Assembly (NCBI GenBank): GCA_016715815.1 | Contig: JADJXN010000005.1 | Location: 1-64,000 of the forward strand | Source of the DNA: Oligoflexia bacterium | Lineage (GTDB): Bacteria; Bdellovibrionota; Bdellovibrionia; JABDDW01 | DNA length: 64,000 nucleotides | Reading direction: 5' to 3' | Shown here: positions 1 through 9,924 of the stretch, one piece after another | How positions within the stretch are numbered: position 1 is the stretch's first letter | Layout: each line of letters begins with the position of its first letter | Notes under the pieces: model-generated | Seen by the model: the letters and a program-made list of their open reading frames with translations, nothing else | What the model was told of the DNA's origin: nothing | Database searches by the model: none | Program-made: the position numbers and the translations under genes

Positions 1-946
1 CAATGCTTGCACTTAATGCTGCAAAATAAAGGCAAATAAAAAAGGCAAGGGCAATAACATAACCAAGAGCAAGTTGTTTAAATAAAACAGGCATTGTTTT
101 AAAAAGCAAAACCGCTCCAGAGCCAGCATCTACGTCAGCTGTAAAAACAATGGGAAAAATTAATAAACCCACAAGAAGAGAAAAAATAGTATCCATACTA
201 ACAACAAATATAGATTCACTTGGTATATGAACTTCTTTTCTTAAATAACTCCCATAGGCAATCATTCCACCAAAACCAAGGCTCGCTGTGTAAAGAGCGT
301 GTCCAAGGGCTTCAATAACTGAAGTTTGAGTGAGCTTTGTAAAATCAGGGTAAAATAAAAATCTAAAAGCATCCATTGTGCCTGGTAAAAATAAAGAATT
401 AACAAGAATAAAGGCTAAAACAATAAATAAAATGGGCATAAAAATTCTAGACCATTTTTCAATTCCATTTCTAACGCCTTTTGCAACAATACTTGCTGTT
501 ACAATTAAATGCACACTAGCTAGTGCCATTTGCAAAAAACCTTTGGAAGAAAGCTGGTCTATAATGAGCTCAGGTCTTGAGCCCAAAGAGGTAAAGCGCC
601 CAAATAAACCCTGCACTATGAAATGAATGACCCAACCGCTAACAACTGCATAGTAACTTAAAATGATAAAACTTGCTAAAATGCCTAGTCTTCCAAACCA
701 AACATATTTTCCTTTTAGGGCTCCAACAATATTCTTACCCGTAGTTCTCCCAAGTTGTAACTCGCAAATAAGTGCAGGCACTGCAATTGCCGCAACAAAA
801 AATAAATATAAAACAATAAAGGCTCCCCCACCATTAGCTCCAACTATGTATGGGAATCTCCAAAATGTACCAAGACCAAAGGCAGCTCCCACAGCGGCCA
901 TATAAAAACCAAATCTAGTGCTGAATGTTGACCTTAATTCTCTCAA
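1..946 (-). CDS. Sodium:neurotransmitter symporter (NSS/SNF) family transporter, partial
   Basis: Sodium-coupled amino-acid or amine importer of the LeuT/MhsT fold in the inner membrane; the substrate cannot be told. Reading the minus strand gives an open frame of about 315 codons that runs off the left edge, so the C-terminus is missing. The N-terminus carries the TM1 signature GLGTFWRFPY, then NGGGAF and the TM2 region, followed by several hydrophobic segments. LeuT-like proteins usually have Asn where this one has Thr (GLGN versus GLGT), an Na1-site ligand. The likely start is a TTG at 946-944 that overlaps the der stop codon (TTGA), because the first in-frame ATG would remove much of TM1. 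A GGGGG tract lies just upstream. It is the last visible gene of the minus-strand run that starts at the cyclase near 9.8 kb. Confidence 0.85.
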   Translation of the reverse strand, partial: MRELRSTFSTRFGFYMAAVGAAFGLGTFWRFPYIVGANGGGAFIVLYLFFVAAIAVPALICELQLGRTTGKNIVGALKGKYVWFGRLGILASFIILSYYAVVSGWVIHFIVQGLFGRFTSLGSRPELIIDQLSSKGFLQMALASVHLIVTASIVAKGVRNGIEKWSRIFMPILFIVLAFILVNSLFLPGTMDAFRFLFYPDFTKLTQTSVIEALGHALYTASLGFGGMIAYGSYLRKEVHIPSESIFVVSMDTIFSLLVGLLIFPIVFTADVDAGSGAVLLFKTMPVLFKQLALGYVIALAFFICLYFAALSASI

Positions 947-2325
947 AACTTACCCCCAACAAATGCTTCATTCTGGGTGTCTGATATGGTTTTTTCTATT
1001 TGCTTTTTAGTTCTTTTTTTGGCGTAAATTCTAACAGGTATTCCTTTTAAATCGTAATGCTCTTTTATTTTATTAACTACAAAACGTCTATAACTTGGCG
1101 TAACCCCTCGAGGTTCATTTACAAATGTCATAAATGAAGGAGGCTTTTGATTTGTTTGAGTAATGTAGTAAAACTTAATATCATTACCTCTAAAACTTGG
1201 AGAAGGAGCTTGCCTTATAACTTGAGTAAAAAAATCATTTATTTCGCGGGTGGAAACCCTAAAATTTAACTGTTTCCATACTTTATTAATTTTATCAAAT
1301 AAATCTACAATTCCCTTTTTTGTTTTTGCACTTATAAATACAACAGGAATATCACGGTAAAAATGAAAGGTATTTTCAACATCTAATCTAATTTTTTCTC
1401 TTAAACGTGGAATCTCTTTTTCACTAAGATCTATTTTATTAAAAGCTAAAATTACTGCCTTGTGGTTTTCTATGGCTGCTTCCACAATACGTGCATCTTG
1501 ATGTGTAGGGCCAAGCAAACTATCAATAACAAGAACTATTACGCCAGCATCTTCAATGGCCTCATTTGTTTTCATGGCAGAAATTTGCTCAACTTGATCA
1601 TATCTTTTAGCTCCCCGTCTTAAACCGGCGGTATCAACTAAAATGTACTCTTGGTTATCTCTTTCAAATGGTATTTCAATACTATCCACAGTAGTCCCAG
1701 CAATGGGACTAACAACAACTCTTTCCTCTCCTAAAAGAGAATTTACTAAAGTGCTTTTGCCACTATTGGGTTTGCCCACAATGGCAAGCTTTATGGCATT
1801 TGTTTCTTGTTCTTTAATATTTTTTTCTTCACCTTGGATGATCCAATCTAAAATATCAGAAATGTTATGCTTATGCTCAAAGCTTGATGCAATTATATTA
1901 TCAAGCCCTAAGGCACAAAACTCCAAAAGTGCCATTTCTGATTTAGTCAGGTCATCAATTTTATTAACCACTGCTAAAAATGGTTTATTTAGTTTTTTAA
2001 TTTCAATACATAAATCCCTATCCTCAGGGTTAAGTCCATATTTACCATCTAGAACAAAAATAATTTTATCTGCAAAGGCGGCTGCCTTAAGGGCTTGTCT
2101 TTTAATGGCTACATTCCACATTTTATTATTAGAATCCGTCACTCCGCCTGTATCATATAGATCAAAAAACACACCACACCAATCTGTTTTTTGCTGGTGA
2201 ATGTCTCGTGTAACGCCCGGCTCATCTTTGACAACAGCTTTTCTTGTGTTTGTTATTTTATTAAAAAGTGTACTCTTACCAACGTTGGGCCTTCCAATAA
2301 TGGCTACTTTTAAACGCTTATTCAT
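943..2325 (-). CDS. der: Ribosome-assembly GTPase Der (EngA)
   Basis: Double-domain GTPase needed for maturation of the 50S ribosomal subunit. Two consecutive G domains are visible: the first P-loop is GRPNVGKS near the N-terminus, the second GKPNSGKS at about residue 187. DTGG/DTAG switch II and NKID base-recognition motifs are present in both, and a C-terminal KH-like domain ends in a basic tail. At 460 residues it fits the family. I chose the ATG at 2325 (MNKRLKV) over an in-frame TTG six bases upstream because AGGAG lies seven bases before it. The start overlaps the 3' end of era by eight bases, which suggests translational coupling. Confidence 0.96.
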   Translation of the reverse strand: MNKRLKVAIIGRPNVGKSTLFNKITNTRKAVVKDEPGVTRDIHQQKTDWCGVFFDLYDTGGVTDSNNKMWNVAIKRQALKAAAFADKIIFVLDGKYGLNPEDRDLCIEIKKLNKPFLAVVNKIDDLTKSEMALLEFCALGLDNIIASSFEHKHNISDILDWIIQGEEKNIKEQETNAIKLAIVGKPNSGKSTLVNSLLGEERVVVSPIAGTTVDSIEIPFERDNQEYILVDTAGLRRGAKRYDQVEQISAMKTNEAIEDAGVIVLVIDSLLGPTHQDARIVEAAIENHKAVILAFNKIDLSEKEIPRLREKIRLDVENTFHFYRDIPVVFISAKTKKGIVDLFDKINKVWKQLNFRVSTREINDFFTQVIRQAPSPSFRGNDIKFYYITQTNQKPPSFMTFVNEPRGVTPSYRRFVVNKIKEHYDLKGIPVRIYAKKRTKKQIEKTISDTQNEAFVGGKF

Positions 2326-3178
2326 AGCCAAGCTCCTGCATAAACATTTTATCTTTAACCCAATTTGGTTTTACATTAACATTTAGTTTTAAAAATACTT
2401 TTTCACCAAACTGCTCTTCCATACTCATGCGGCTAGCTGTTCCAATTTTTTTTATCATACTTCCGCCCTGACCAATAACCATAGCCTTATGGCTATCACG
2501 GGTTAAAACAATATCAGCATGAATTTTATAAATCTTTTCTTCTTTAAAATCTCTAATATTAACTGCAAGCCCATAAGGAATTTCTTGGTGTAGATTTTCA
2601 AAACAATTTTTACGTATTATCTCTGCACTTAATTCTCTTAAAGTTTGGTTGGTGTAAATATCCTCGGCGTAATAGGCGGCGTTTTGAGGTAACTTTTCAA
2701 TTATAATATTTTTTAGCTCTTCCAAATTCGTCTTATCTTTTGCACTAGTTTGTAGTAGTGGCTCCTTTGAAAACTGAGCCCACTTATTCATATCGATTAA
2801 TTTTAAATCACACTGAGTTGCCACATAAATTACAGGTATTTTTAAATTCTCAGTCATTTTCAGCGCCAAAGGTTTTTCATTTTGTTTTAAATCCCAAGGA
2901 GCAATGGCCGCCAACACCACTTGAATGTCCTTTAAGGAATCATTTAATTCCTTCATTAAAAACTGGTTTAACTCACCTTGGGCATTTTCAATCACCCCAG
3001 GAGTATCTACAAACACAATTTGATATTCATTTGGCTTTGTTAAAATACCTAAAGTTCTTTTTCTTGTGGTTTGTGGCTTTGATGTTACCGCACTTACATT
3101 TTCACCAATAAGTGCATTTACAAGCGAGCTCTTACCTGCATTAGGTACACCAATAATAGTTACAAAACCCGCTTTCAT
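2318..3178 (-). CDS. era: GTPase Era
   Basis: Ras-like GTPase that binds the 3' end of 16S rRNA during 30S maturation. The 286-residue protein has the P-loop GVPNAGKSS at residues 10-18, the switch II motif DTPG, a base-recognition motif (TQCD in place of the common NKxD), and a C-terminal KH domain containing VIGQGG and ending in the typical KPNW region. Its ATG overlaps the stop codon of rnc (ATGA), and its own end overlaps der. The order rnc-era-der is a common ribosome-biogenesis grouping. Confidence 0.96.
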   Translation of the reverse strand: MKAGFVTIIGVPNAGKSSLVNALIGENVSAVTSKPQTTRKRTLGILTKPNEYQIVFVDTPGVIENAQGELNQFLMKELNDSLKDIQVVLAAIAPWDLKQNEKPLALKMTENLKIPVIYVATQCDLKLIDMNKWAQFSKEPLLQTSAKDKTNLEELKNIIIEKLPQNAAYYAEDIYTNQTLRELSAEIIRKNCFENLHQEIPYGLAVNIRDFKEEKIYKIHADIVLTRDSHKAMVIGQGGSMIKKIGTASRMSMEEQFGEKVFLKLNVNVKPNWVKDKMFMQELGYE

Positions 3179-3867
3179 AATTGTACCTCTGTCTCATTTT
3201 TATTTTCCATTAACGCTATTAAAGCCGCGTTTTGTTCAGCTTCTTTACGGCTTTTGCCGACACCTTCAGCTAATTTATTTTCATTAATGTAAACGCTAAC
3301 AAAAAATGTTTTTTGGTGGTCTGGGCCCTCCGCCTTATCCAGTACGTACTGAGGAGTTATTTTTAGCTTTGCTTGCCACTTTTCTTGAAGCCTTGTTTTA
3401 TAATCAGATTCTTGTGGTTGCATAATATCAAAATATTTTAATACCACTTCATTGGCTGCTTTATAACCACCATCTAAATAGATAGCACCAATTACAGCCT
3501 CAAATGTTGAGGATAAAATTGAGTCTTTATCCATTCCCTTGGTTTGTGTTTCACCCTTACCTAAAATAATATATTCATTTAAGTTTATTTCTCTTGCGGC
3601 TTGAGAAAGAGTTTTTTCATTAACAAGGGCTGCACGCTTTTTTGATAAATCACCTTCAGAAGCCAGACCGTCTTCCATTATTTTATGCGAAATAATTAAA
3701 TCCAAAACGGCATCTCCTAAAAACTCTAAGCGTTCATTATGGGAGCCAACATCATGTCCACAGCCTGTTTCAAAAGCGTAAGATTTATGGGTTAAAGCAA
3801 GGCGTAGTAATTCCTGGTTTAAAAAGGTATAACCTATTTTATTTTGAAAGGTGATCAATGGTTGCAT
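3175..3867 (-). CDS. rnc: Ribonuclease III
   Basis: Double-strand-specific endoribonuclease that processes rRNA precursors and structured mRNAs. The 230-residue protein has the catalytic signature NERLEFLGDAVL at about residues 43-54, a second acidic motif in FEAVIGAIYLDGG, and a C-terminal double-stranded RNA-binding domain (the KTFFVSVYINENKLAEG region, then the alpha helix with KEAEQNAA). Length and domain order match the bacterial family. It overlaps era by four bases. A gap of about 70 bases separates it from mtaB upstream, the first real break in this run. Confidence 0.96.
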   Translation of the reverse strand: MQPLITFQNKIGYTFLNQELLRLALTHKSYAFETGCGHDVGSHNERLEFLGDAVLDLIISHKIMEDGLASEGDLSKKRAALVNEKTLSQAAREINLNEYIILGKGETQTKGMDKDSILSSTFEAVIGAIYLDGGYKAANEVVLKYFDIMQPQESDYKTRLQEKWQAKLKITPQYVLDKAEGPDHQKTFFVSVYINENKLAEGVGKSRKEAEQNAALIALMENKNETEVQL

Positions 3868-3935
3868 TTAAGCTTTCCAACTTTGTAATAATCTCAATAA
3901 CTTAGCTAAAGCAATTCATGTTCCACTCTATCTAT

Positions 3936-5240
3936 TTAGAGAGCCCCTTCTAATAGATAATCCCCTGACTGTGACACATTCAACCCTGTAATTTGTACCT
4001 CAAAAGGTAGGCCGTTCCCTTTTAGGTAGTCCGTTCCTTTTTGAAATCTTACTGGCCAATAGTCACTACTTAATGCTTGTGCACCATAAGATGGTTTATC
4101 TAAAACAAGAATGTTTTTAATTTGCCCAATTTGTCTTTGGGCGGCCTCAAAATTTTTTTGCCTACTTAAACTTCTTAATTTTTTTGCTCTGCTTTGAATT
4201 ATATTTTCTTTTAAATGATCTGAGCGCTTAGCAGCCAGTGTTCCCGGTCTTATGCTGTAAGGGAATACATGAATTTTTGATAAGTCTACTTGAGCTAAAA
4301 ACTCATAAGTATCCATAAATTCTTCTTCAGTTTCACCAGGGAAGCCAACAATCACGTCCATACCAATAAAACCACTGGGCATAAAAGTTTGAAATTTTTT
4401 AAAAAATTCTTTAATTTCACCTTGCCCATACTTTCTTTTCATATCTTTTAAAACTTTTGAATTAGCACTTTGTAAGCTCACATGAATGTGTTTACATAAT
4501 CTTGGGTTTTCTTTAAAAAGCTGCCATAGTTTTTCATCAACCTCTATGGGTTCAAGACTTGAAAGTCTTACCCTTGGAATGGTTGTTGAATTTAATATTT
4601 TCTCAACCAGATTTGAAAAATTCACTCCCTCATCATCATAATCACCACAGTGTACACCTGTGAGCACCACCTCTTGAAAGCCTTTTAGGTGAAGTTCATT
4701 CACCCTTGTTATTAAATGCTTTACAGGTAAACTTCTAGATTTTCCACGAGCAAAGGGAATAATACAAAATGTGCAAAATTGGTTACACCCATCTTGGATT
4801 TTTAAAAAGGATCTTGTGTGACTTGACTCTATACCGCCACCTTCACTTAGCTCCATCTTATGAAATATATTTGAATGATAAATACGTTCACTATTTTTAC
4901 CATCAATGTAATCCAAAACAATTTTATGGAAATTTTCTTTATGAGAGTTTCCAATGATAAGATCAGCTCCTGTAAGCGTTTTTAGCCTATTCACGTCTAC
5001 TTGTGCCACACAACCTGTAACTACAACTACCGTTTGAGGATTTTTTGATTTAATTTTTTTAACGACTTTGTGTGTTTCAAGACTGCTTTTTTCTGTTACT
5101 GCACAGCTGTTAATAATATGTACTTTTGCTTTTAATTCTACGTCTTGTAAAAAGCCATTATTTAAAAGTTGTTTTTCTAAAAGACTTGTGTCGTAAGTGT
5201 TAACCTTACATCCTAGAGTACTGATATTAAATGTTGTCAT
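3936..5240 (-). CDS. mtaB: tRNA t6A37 methylthiotransferase MtaB
   Basis: Radical-SAM enzyme that converts t6A37 of tRNA to ms2t6A37. An N-terminal UPF0004-type domain opens with TLGCKVN and carries conserved cysteines (NSCAVT, TGCVAQ) for one iron-sulfur cluster. The radical-SAM CxxxCxxC motif is in CNQFCTFC, followed by the RGKSRS region typical of MtaB rather than MiaB or RimO. A TRAM-like C-terminus follows. The chosen ATG at 5240 overlaps the mnmA stop codon (ATGA); an in-frame start four codons upstream is possible. It sits with mnmA and a cysteine desulfurase, so sulfur handling and tRNA modification are co-expressed. Confidence 0.9.
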   Translation of the reverse strand: MTTFNISTLGCKVNTYDTSLLEKQLLNNGFLQDVELKAKVHIINSCAVTEKSSLETHKVVKKIKSKNPQTVVVVTGCVAQVDVNRLKTLTGADLIIGNSHKENFHKIVLDYIDGKNSERIYHSNIFHKMELSEGGGIESSHTRSFLKIQDGCNQFCTFCIIPFARGKSRSLPVKHLITRVNELHLKGFQEVVLTGVHCGDYDDEGVNFSNLVEKILNSTTIPRVRLSSLEPIEVDEKLWQLFKENPRLCKHIHVSLQSANSKVLKDMKRKYGQGEIKEFFKKFQTFMPSGFIGMDVIVGFPGETEEEFMDTYEFLAQVDLSKIHVFPYSIRPGTLAAKRSDHLKENIIQSRAKKLRSLSRQKNFEAAQRQIGQIKNILVLDKPSYGAQALSSDYWPVRFQKGTDYLKGNGLPFEVQITGLNVSQSGDYLLEGAL

Positions 5241-6313
5241 GAGGCTATCCACCCACCACCGCAGAGAATATTTTCTTTATAAAACACTGCAGCTTGTCCA
5301 GGTGTTATAGCTCTTTGAGGGGAATCTAAAAACTCAATATTAATTGTATTATCAGCGTTTTTAGTTAGTTTAGCTTTTGCGCCTTTGTGGCGATATCTGA
5401 TTTTAACATCATAAACGCCATCAAAATTTGAAGCTACAAGCCAGTTTACATCTTTAATTTTTAAACTCATGGAGTATAAAAGCTCCTCTGGTCCCACATA
5501 AACTTTATTTTCTTTTGTATCTATTTTAATAACATAAAGTGGCTCTAAGGAATTAACCCCAAGACCACGCCTTTGGCCGATAGTGTAGTTGTGAATTCCA
5601 TCATGGCTTGCAATAACTTTATTCTCAGGCAATAAAACTAAATCACCTTTAGATAAGAGATCATCACCTACTCTTTGCTCAATAAATTTTGAATACCCTT
5701 GAGAGGAAACAAAACAAATTTCTTGGCTATCTTTTTTTCTAGCATTAACTAAGCCGAATCTTTCAGCATGGGCCCTAACTTCAGCCTTTTCCATGTTGCC
5801 CACGGGGAATAAAAGCTTATCTACAATTTCTTTCTTAAGCGTAAATAAAAAATAACTTTGGTCTTTTAAGGGGTCAGAGCCTTTTATTAAAACACCTTGG
5901 TTATTTATTTTATCTGATTGAACGTAATGTCCCGTTGCCAAGTAATCACATCCAAGAGCACGCATTTTTTCATAAAGATGGTCAAACTTTAAAAATGTAT
6001 TACAATTCACACAGGGGTTAGGAGTTCTTCCCTCTAAATACTCATGTACAAATGGGTCAATAACATAACTTTGAAATTTATCTTCTAAATTTAAAACATA
6101 AAAGGGAATCTCTAATAAATCCGCAACTGCTCTTGCATCTGCCACATCAACTGAGGAGCAACAAGTTCCCTGTCCAGGTGTTACATCACAGCTTGAGTAA
6201 TCCCATACTTGCATGGTCACACCTATAACATCATAACCTTGCTCTTTTAATAAAGCTGCAGCTACTGAGCTATCTACACCTCCACTCATGGCTACAAGCA
6301 CTCTTTTATTCAT
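5237..6313 (-). CDS. mnmA: tRNA-specific 2-thiouridylase MnmA
   Basis: ATP-dependent thiolase that makes s2U34 in tRNAs for Lys, Glu and Gln. The 358-residue protein has the PP-loop motif SGGVDSSV at residues 10-17, the catalytic cysteine in TPNPCVNCN and the second cysteine in EICFVSS. A C-terminal beta-barrel region ends in ITPGQAAVFY, diagnostic of this family. Its start overlaps the stop codon of the upstream cysteine desulfurase (ATGA), consistent with the desulfurase being the sulfur donor, although in many bacteria relay proteins intervene. Confidence 0.95.
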   Translation of the reverse strand: MNKRVLVAMSGGVDSSVAAALLKEQGYDVIGVTMQVWDYSSCDVTPGQGTCCSSVDVADARAVADLLEIPFYVLNLEDKFQSYVIDPFVHEYLEGRTPNPCVNCNTFLKFDHLYEKMRALGCDYLATGHYVQSDKINNQGVLIKGSDPLKDQSYFLFTLKKEIVDKLLFPVGNMEKAEVRAHAERFGLVNARKKDSQEICFVSSQGYSKFIEQRVGDDLLSKGDLVLLPENKVIASHDGIHNYTIGQRRGLGVNSLEPLYVIKIDTKENKVYVGPEELLYSMSLKIKDVNWLVASNFDGVYDVKIRYRHKGAKAKLTKNADNTINIEFLDSPQRAITPGQAAVFYKENILCGGGWIAS

Positions 6314-7473
6314 AAATTAACTGCCTCAGCTTGAATACTTTCTAAATGTAAAATGGACTCTCTAAATGCTTTTAAAAATTCTGCAACTTCAGATTCTGAA
6401 GTGAACCAACCAAGGCTTATTCTCATGCTACTTGCTGCCTCAGTTAAACTTAACCCCATAGCACGCAAGATTGGGCTTGGCTCCTGAGTGCCGCTAGAAC
6501 ATGCCGCCCCACTTGAAACAGAAAAACCTTTTACATCAAGATTTATTAAAAGTGTCTCACCATCAAATAAGGGGCAAGTAATATTAATAACATTGGCCAC
6601 ACGATCAGATTTTGCGCCATTAATTATAAAATTTTTATTTATGCTAAGTAGTTCTCTTTCAAGGGCACTTCGTAAAAGTTCAATCCTTTTATTTTCCTTT
6701 TCCACTAAGGGCGTTAAAAGTTTAATAGCCTCACCAAATGTGGCAATGGCAAGTGTATTTTCAGTTCCGGCTCGTCTTCCCCTTTCTTGCCCACCACCTA
6801 AAATAAGATTTTTAATAGGAGTTGAAGACTTAACATATAAAACAGCAGCTCCTTTTAAAGAATAAAATTTATGAGCTGCCAAAGATGCCAAATCTACATC
6901 TAATTCTTTTAAATCTATATTAATTTTACCGAGTGCTTGCACCATATCTGAATGCATTAATGCACCAACATCATGGGTAAGGCTGGATATCTCTTTAATA
7001 GGAAATATATTTCCAGTTTCATTATTTACAAGCTGTACAGTCACAAGGGCCGTTTTTGGATTTAAATTATTTTTAATAAAACCTAAATCAATTATTCCTT
7101 CACGGCTTACAGGAATTTTTATAATTTTGTAGCCTCTTAAAACCAAGCTCTCAACAGTTCGCATAACTGAAGGGTGCTCCACAGAGCTTACAAGTACTTC
7201 ATTTTTTTCTCCTGCAACTTCAGGCAAAGATTTTAAAATAGCTTGGTTATTTGACTCACTTCCAGAAGCAGTAAAAATAATTTCAAGGGGGTGTGTGTTT
7301 AAATATTTTGAAAGATTATCTCTAGCAGTTGAGATAAGTTTTTTAGCCTCGCGGCCAAAACCATGCACACTACTGGGGTTACCAAACTTATCAAGATTTT
7401 GGTAAACAAAATCTTTAAGTAAGGGGTGAAGTGGTGTTGTAGCGTTATAATCAAGGTAAACCCTGGAATTCAT
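6310..7473 (-). CDS. Cysteine desulfurase (NifS/IscS family)
   Basis: PLP enzyme that removes sulfur from cysteine as a persulfide for tRNA thiolation and iron-sulfur clusters. The sequence opens with YLDYNATTPLHP, has the PLP lysine in AAHKFYSLKG, and the catalytic cysteine at about residue 325 in SSGAACSSGTQ. The 387-residue length fits. No iscU or iscR is adjacent; instead mnmA follows with a four-base overlap, so a main role in tRNA thiolation is likely. Whether it should be called IscS, NifS or SufS-like cannot be settled by eye; the long SSGAACSSG loop favours the IscS/NifS group. Confidence 0.93.
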   Translation of the reverse strand: MNSRVYLDYNATTPLHPLLKDFVYQNLDKFGNPSSVHGFGREAKKLISTARDNLSKYLNTHPLEIIFTASGSESNNQAILKSLPEVAGEKNEVLVSSVEHPSVMRTVESLVLRGYKIIKIPVSREGIIDLGFIKNNLNPKTALVTVQLVNNETGNIFPIKEISSLTHDVGALMHSDMVQALGKINIDLKELDVDLASLAAHKFYSLKGAAVLYVKSSTPIKNLILGGGQERGRRAGTENTLAIATFGEAIKLLTPLVEKENKRIELLRSALERELLSINKNFIINGAKSDRVANVINITCPLFDGETLLINLDVKGFSVSSGAACSSGTQEPSPILRAMGLSLTEAASSMRISLGWFTSESEVAEFLKAFRESILHLESIQAEAVNL

Positions 7474-7488
7474 GCGGGTTTTATATCA

Positions 7489-9855
7489 CTATGCAGCGCG
7501 CCTGTCAAAGCCGGGAACTTGGTAAAGATACATCCAATTTTGCATGCCTTGCTTCCACACATAGGTTGTGCGTGTAATCTGCTGATTTAAAAGCATTTGT
7601 TCAAGTTGGCCCATATTATAAGGCCCCATAGTTTGGGTGTCAGAAACGTAAATATACCACTCACTTGGCCCTGCCGTGTCCATTACATGGGCTGGTGGAA
7701 GTGATATTCCCATTGGCATTGATAAGGGCCTAACAGGTGCACGCCTTGAAAAGCCCGGCATCTCAATAATGGGAATCATCTGAGGGTCCCCGTCTTTAAA
7801 TACATAAACATTTGATAAAATTATCCCTGGTTGTGCGGCCACTACTTTTAATTGTGAAACTGAGTATGGCCCCTCAATATGGTTGGGAGCATTCACATCT
7901 TTAACTAAAAACCATAAATCAGCTGGCTCATGGTTTGGCATATGCCCAGAATGAGTGATTGGCATCTGCCTTGGACCTGTTTGATACATTCCACTGCTTG
8001 TGTCAGGGGGCATATTCGGCATTGCCTGAGTCTGATTGCTTTGAGCTTTTTGTTTTAACTCTTCAGGCTGAGTTTTAATTTTTTCTTGCGCGCTATGAGA
8101 AAGAGCGGAGTTCACATTTCCACTAGAATCTGTAGTTCCAACTACTTGGTGTACAATAATTTTTTCTGCTTTTCCTTTTACTTTTATCTCCAGTGCGGGG
8201 CCTATGGCAAAATTATGTGCTTTAATTAAAGCATAAGTTGTATCACTAATTAGAATGTCACTATCAAATTCCTTATTGGCAGACTCAATGCGGCTTGCTT
8301 GGTTAACAGTATCTCCAATAACTGTATACTCAAGCCTTTCTTCTGAACCAATATTACCTGCTAAAACCTCACCAGTATGTATACCAATTCCAATTTGTAG
8401 TTCTGGTAGTGCTTTTGCTTTTCTTTTTTGATTAAATTTTATCATGGCTTCTCGCATTTCAAGGGCTGCTCTAACACAATTTGGTGCATCTTGACTTGTT
8501 GACTCCGGCACACCCCAGAGCGCCATAATGGCATCGCCAACATATTTATCAACAACACCTTTATGCTTTTGAATAATTTTAACCATTTCAGTCATATACT
8601 CATTAAGCATATGAACCACTTCATCGGGACTCATTTTTTCGCTTAAAGAAGTAAAACCTCTAATATCTGAAAAAAATACGGTAGCAGTTTTCTTTTCTCC
8701 ACCTAGTTTCATTTCTCCATGAAGAATTTTTTGAGCAATTTCCTTTGAATGAAATTTATTAAAGGTGGTTTTTAATTTATCTCTTTCTTGAAGCCCCTGA
8801 GCCATTTTTGAAAAGGCTACTGTTAAAGCACCAATCTCATCACTTGATTTAACATTTAATTTTACATCAAACTGTCCTTGAGCAATTTTTTCTGTTGCTC
8901 TGTAAAGCATGCCAAGGGGACTTGTCATTGAATGGGAGAACATATAGTTTAATAAAAATGCCAAACCCACAATAATGGCTGTAACAAGAAGAGTTCTATA
9001 CTGAACTCTTTCTAGTGCTGAAAGAGCATAGTCTTTTTCAACCTGAGTCACAACTGCAGTATTTGCAAAATTTGTCTTTTTAAATGCACCTAAAAAGGAG
9101 ACGCCTTGGTCATTTTGAAATTCCATTTGGTGATTATTTAGTTTTCCCTCTCTAATTTTTTGCACAATAGGGTAACTTGAAAAATTATACCTATTTAAAA
9201 CTAGTTTTGCGTCTGAGTGTACAAGTAAATTTCCATCTGAATCTAAAAGATAAGCATCCGTTTTTGGTTTTTTAGAAAATAATTTAATTAGAGTATCTTG
9301 TCTAATATCTGCTCTCACCAACCATTTTTCTTTTGTCTGAGCATTTTCTTGTGTGAAGAAAAATACAGATAAAACTGGCTTTTTAAATATTGATGAAATA
9401 TTTTTTATAAAAATATCTTGGTTTTTATTTTTCAAAACTGCATCTACCAAATAAGGCATTGGCATTGACTTATAATTTTGAAGAGTAATATCAAACTCAG
9501 CTAAAATTTCATCTTTATTAAAAAATGCCAATTCTTCATAGGAATTATTTTGTGTCATTTTAAAAATGCCGACACCTATCAGATCGTCATAGGTTCGAAA
9601 GATATTCTGAGCCACTTCTTTACTTTGGCTTAATGCCTGAACCACAAATGTTGCCTGTTCAGCCGCTTTTTTTAACACCTCAAAACTCTGTGTAGCTAGG
9701 CTTTCAGCTAGGTCTTTATTAGATTCTTGCACACGCGTGAGGGATTCTTCTTTAAAAAGATCTGTAGATACAGTCATAACTGTACCAATGGCTGTTACAA
9801 CAATAATTGTAACCATAAAAATTATTTTTGTAGATATGCCAAAGCCTATTTTCAC
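7489..9855 (-). CDS. Membrane class III adenylate/guanylate cyclase with HAMP and two GYF_2-like domains
   Basis: Predicted cyclic-nucleotide synthase. Order: TM1 at about residues 10-30; an extracytoplasmic Cache-like sensor to about 285; TM2 at 288-306; HAMP at about 306-358; class III catalytic domain at about 385-565; a Pro/Gln-rich linker; then two GYF_2/DUF4339-like modules at about 645-705 and 730-783, each with a GPY motif and a Trp-rich end. Metal-binding Asp residues are in FFSDIRGF and GDAIMALWG, and the ribose/base region reads YTVIGDTVNQASR, so the domain looks catalytically competent. cAMP is the more probable product but cGMP is not excluded. The start is GTG. It heads the long minus-strand run and is divergent from a FecR-domain gene 69 bases away. 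Confidence 0.88.
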   Translation of the reverse strand: MKIGFGISTKIIFMVTIIVVTAIGTVMTVSTDLFKEESLTRVQESNKDLAESLATQSFEVLKKAAEQATFVVQALSQSKEVAQNIFRTYDDLIGVGIFKMTQNNSYEELAFFNKDEILAEFDITLQNYKSMPMPYLVDAVLKNKNQDIFIKNISSIFKKPVLSVFFFTQENAQTKEKWLVRADIRQDTLIKLFSKKPKTDAYLLDSDGNLLVHSDAKLVLNRYNFSSYPIVQKIREGKLNNHQMEFQNDQGVSFLGAFKKTNFANTAVVTQVEKDYALSALERVQYRTLLVTAIIVGLAFLLNYMFSHSMTSPLGMLYRATEKIAQGQFDVKLNVKSSDEIGALTVAFSKMAQGLQERDKLKTTFNKFHSKEIAQKILHGEMKLGGEKKTATVFFSDIRGFTSLSEKMSPDEVVHMLNEYMTEMVKIIQKHKGVVDKYVGDAIMALWGVPESTSQDAPNCVRAALEMREAMIKFNQKRKAKALPELQIGIGIHTGEVLAGNIGSEERLEYTVIGDTVNQASRIESANKEFDSDILISDTTYALIKAHNFAIGPALEIKVKGKAEKIIVHQVVGTTDSSGNVNSALSHSAQEKIKTQPEELKQKAQSNQTQAMPNMPPDTSSGMYQTGPRQMPITHSGHMPNHEPADLWFLVKDVNAPNHIEGPYSVSQLKVVAAQPGIILSNVYVFKDGDPQMIPIIEMPGFSRRAPVRPLSMPMGISLPPAHVMDTAGPSEWYIYVSDTQTMGPYNMGQLEQMLLNQQITRTTYVWKQGMQNWMYLYQVPGFDRRAA

Positions 9856-9924
9856 AAGTTGCGGATCGGAAAAATACTTTTGCTTCTTAAGTCATAAATT
9901 TCATGAGATAATAACGTGGCAACC

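Noticed and set aside
378..905. Two plus-strand frames at the left edge
   Set aside because: They lie antisense to the NSS transporter, whose conserved TM1 and TM2 motifs make the minus strand the coding one.
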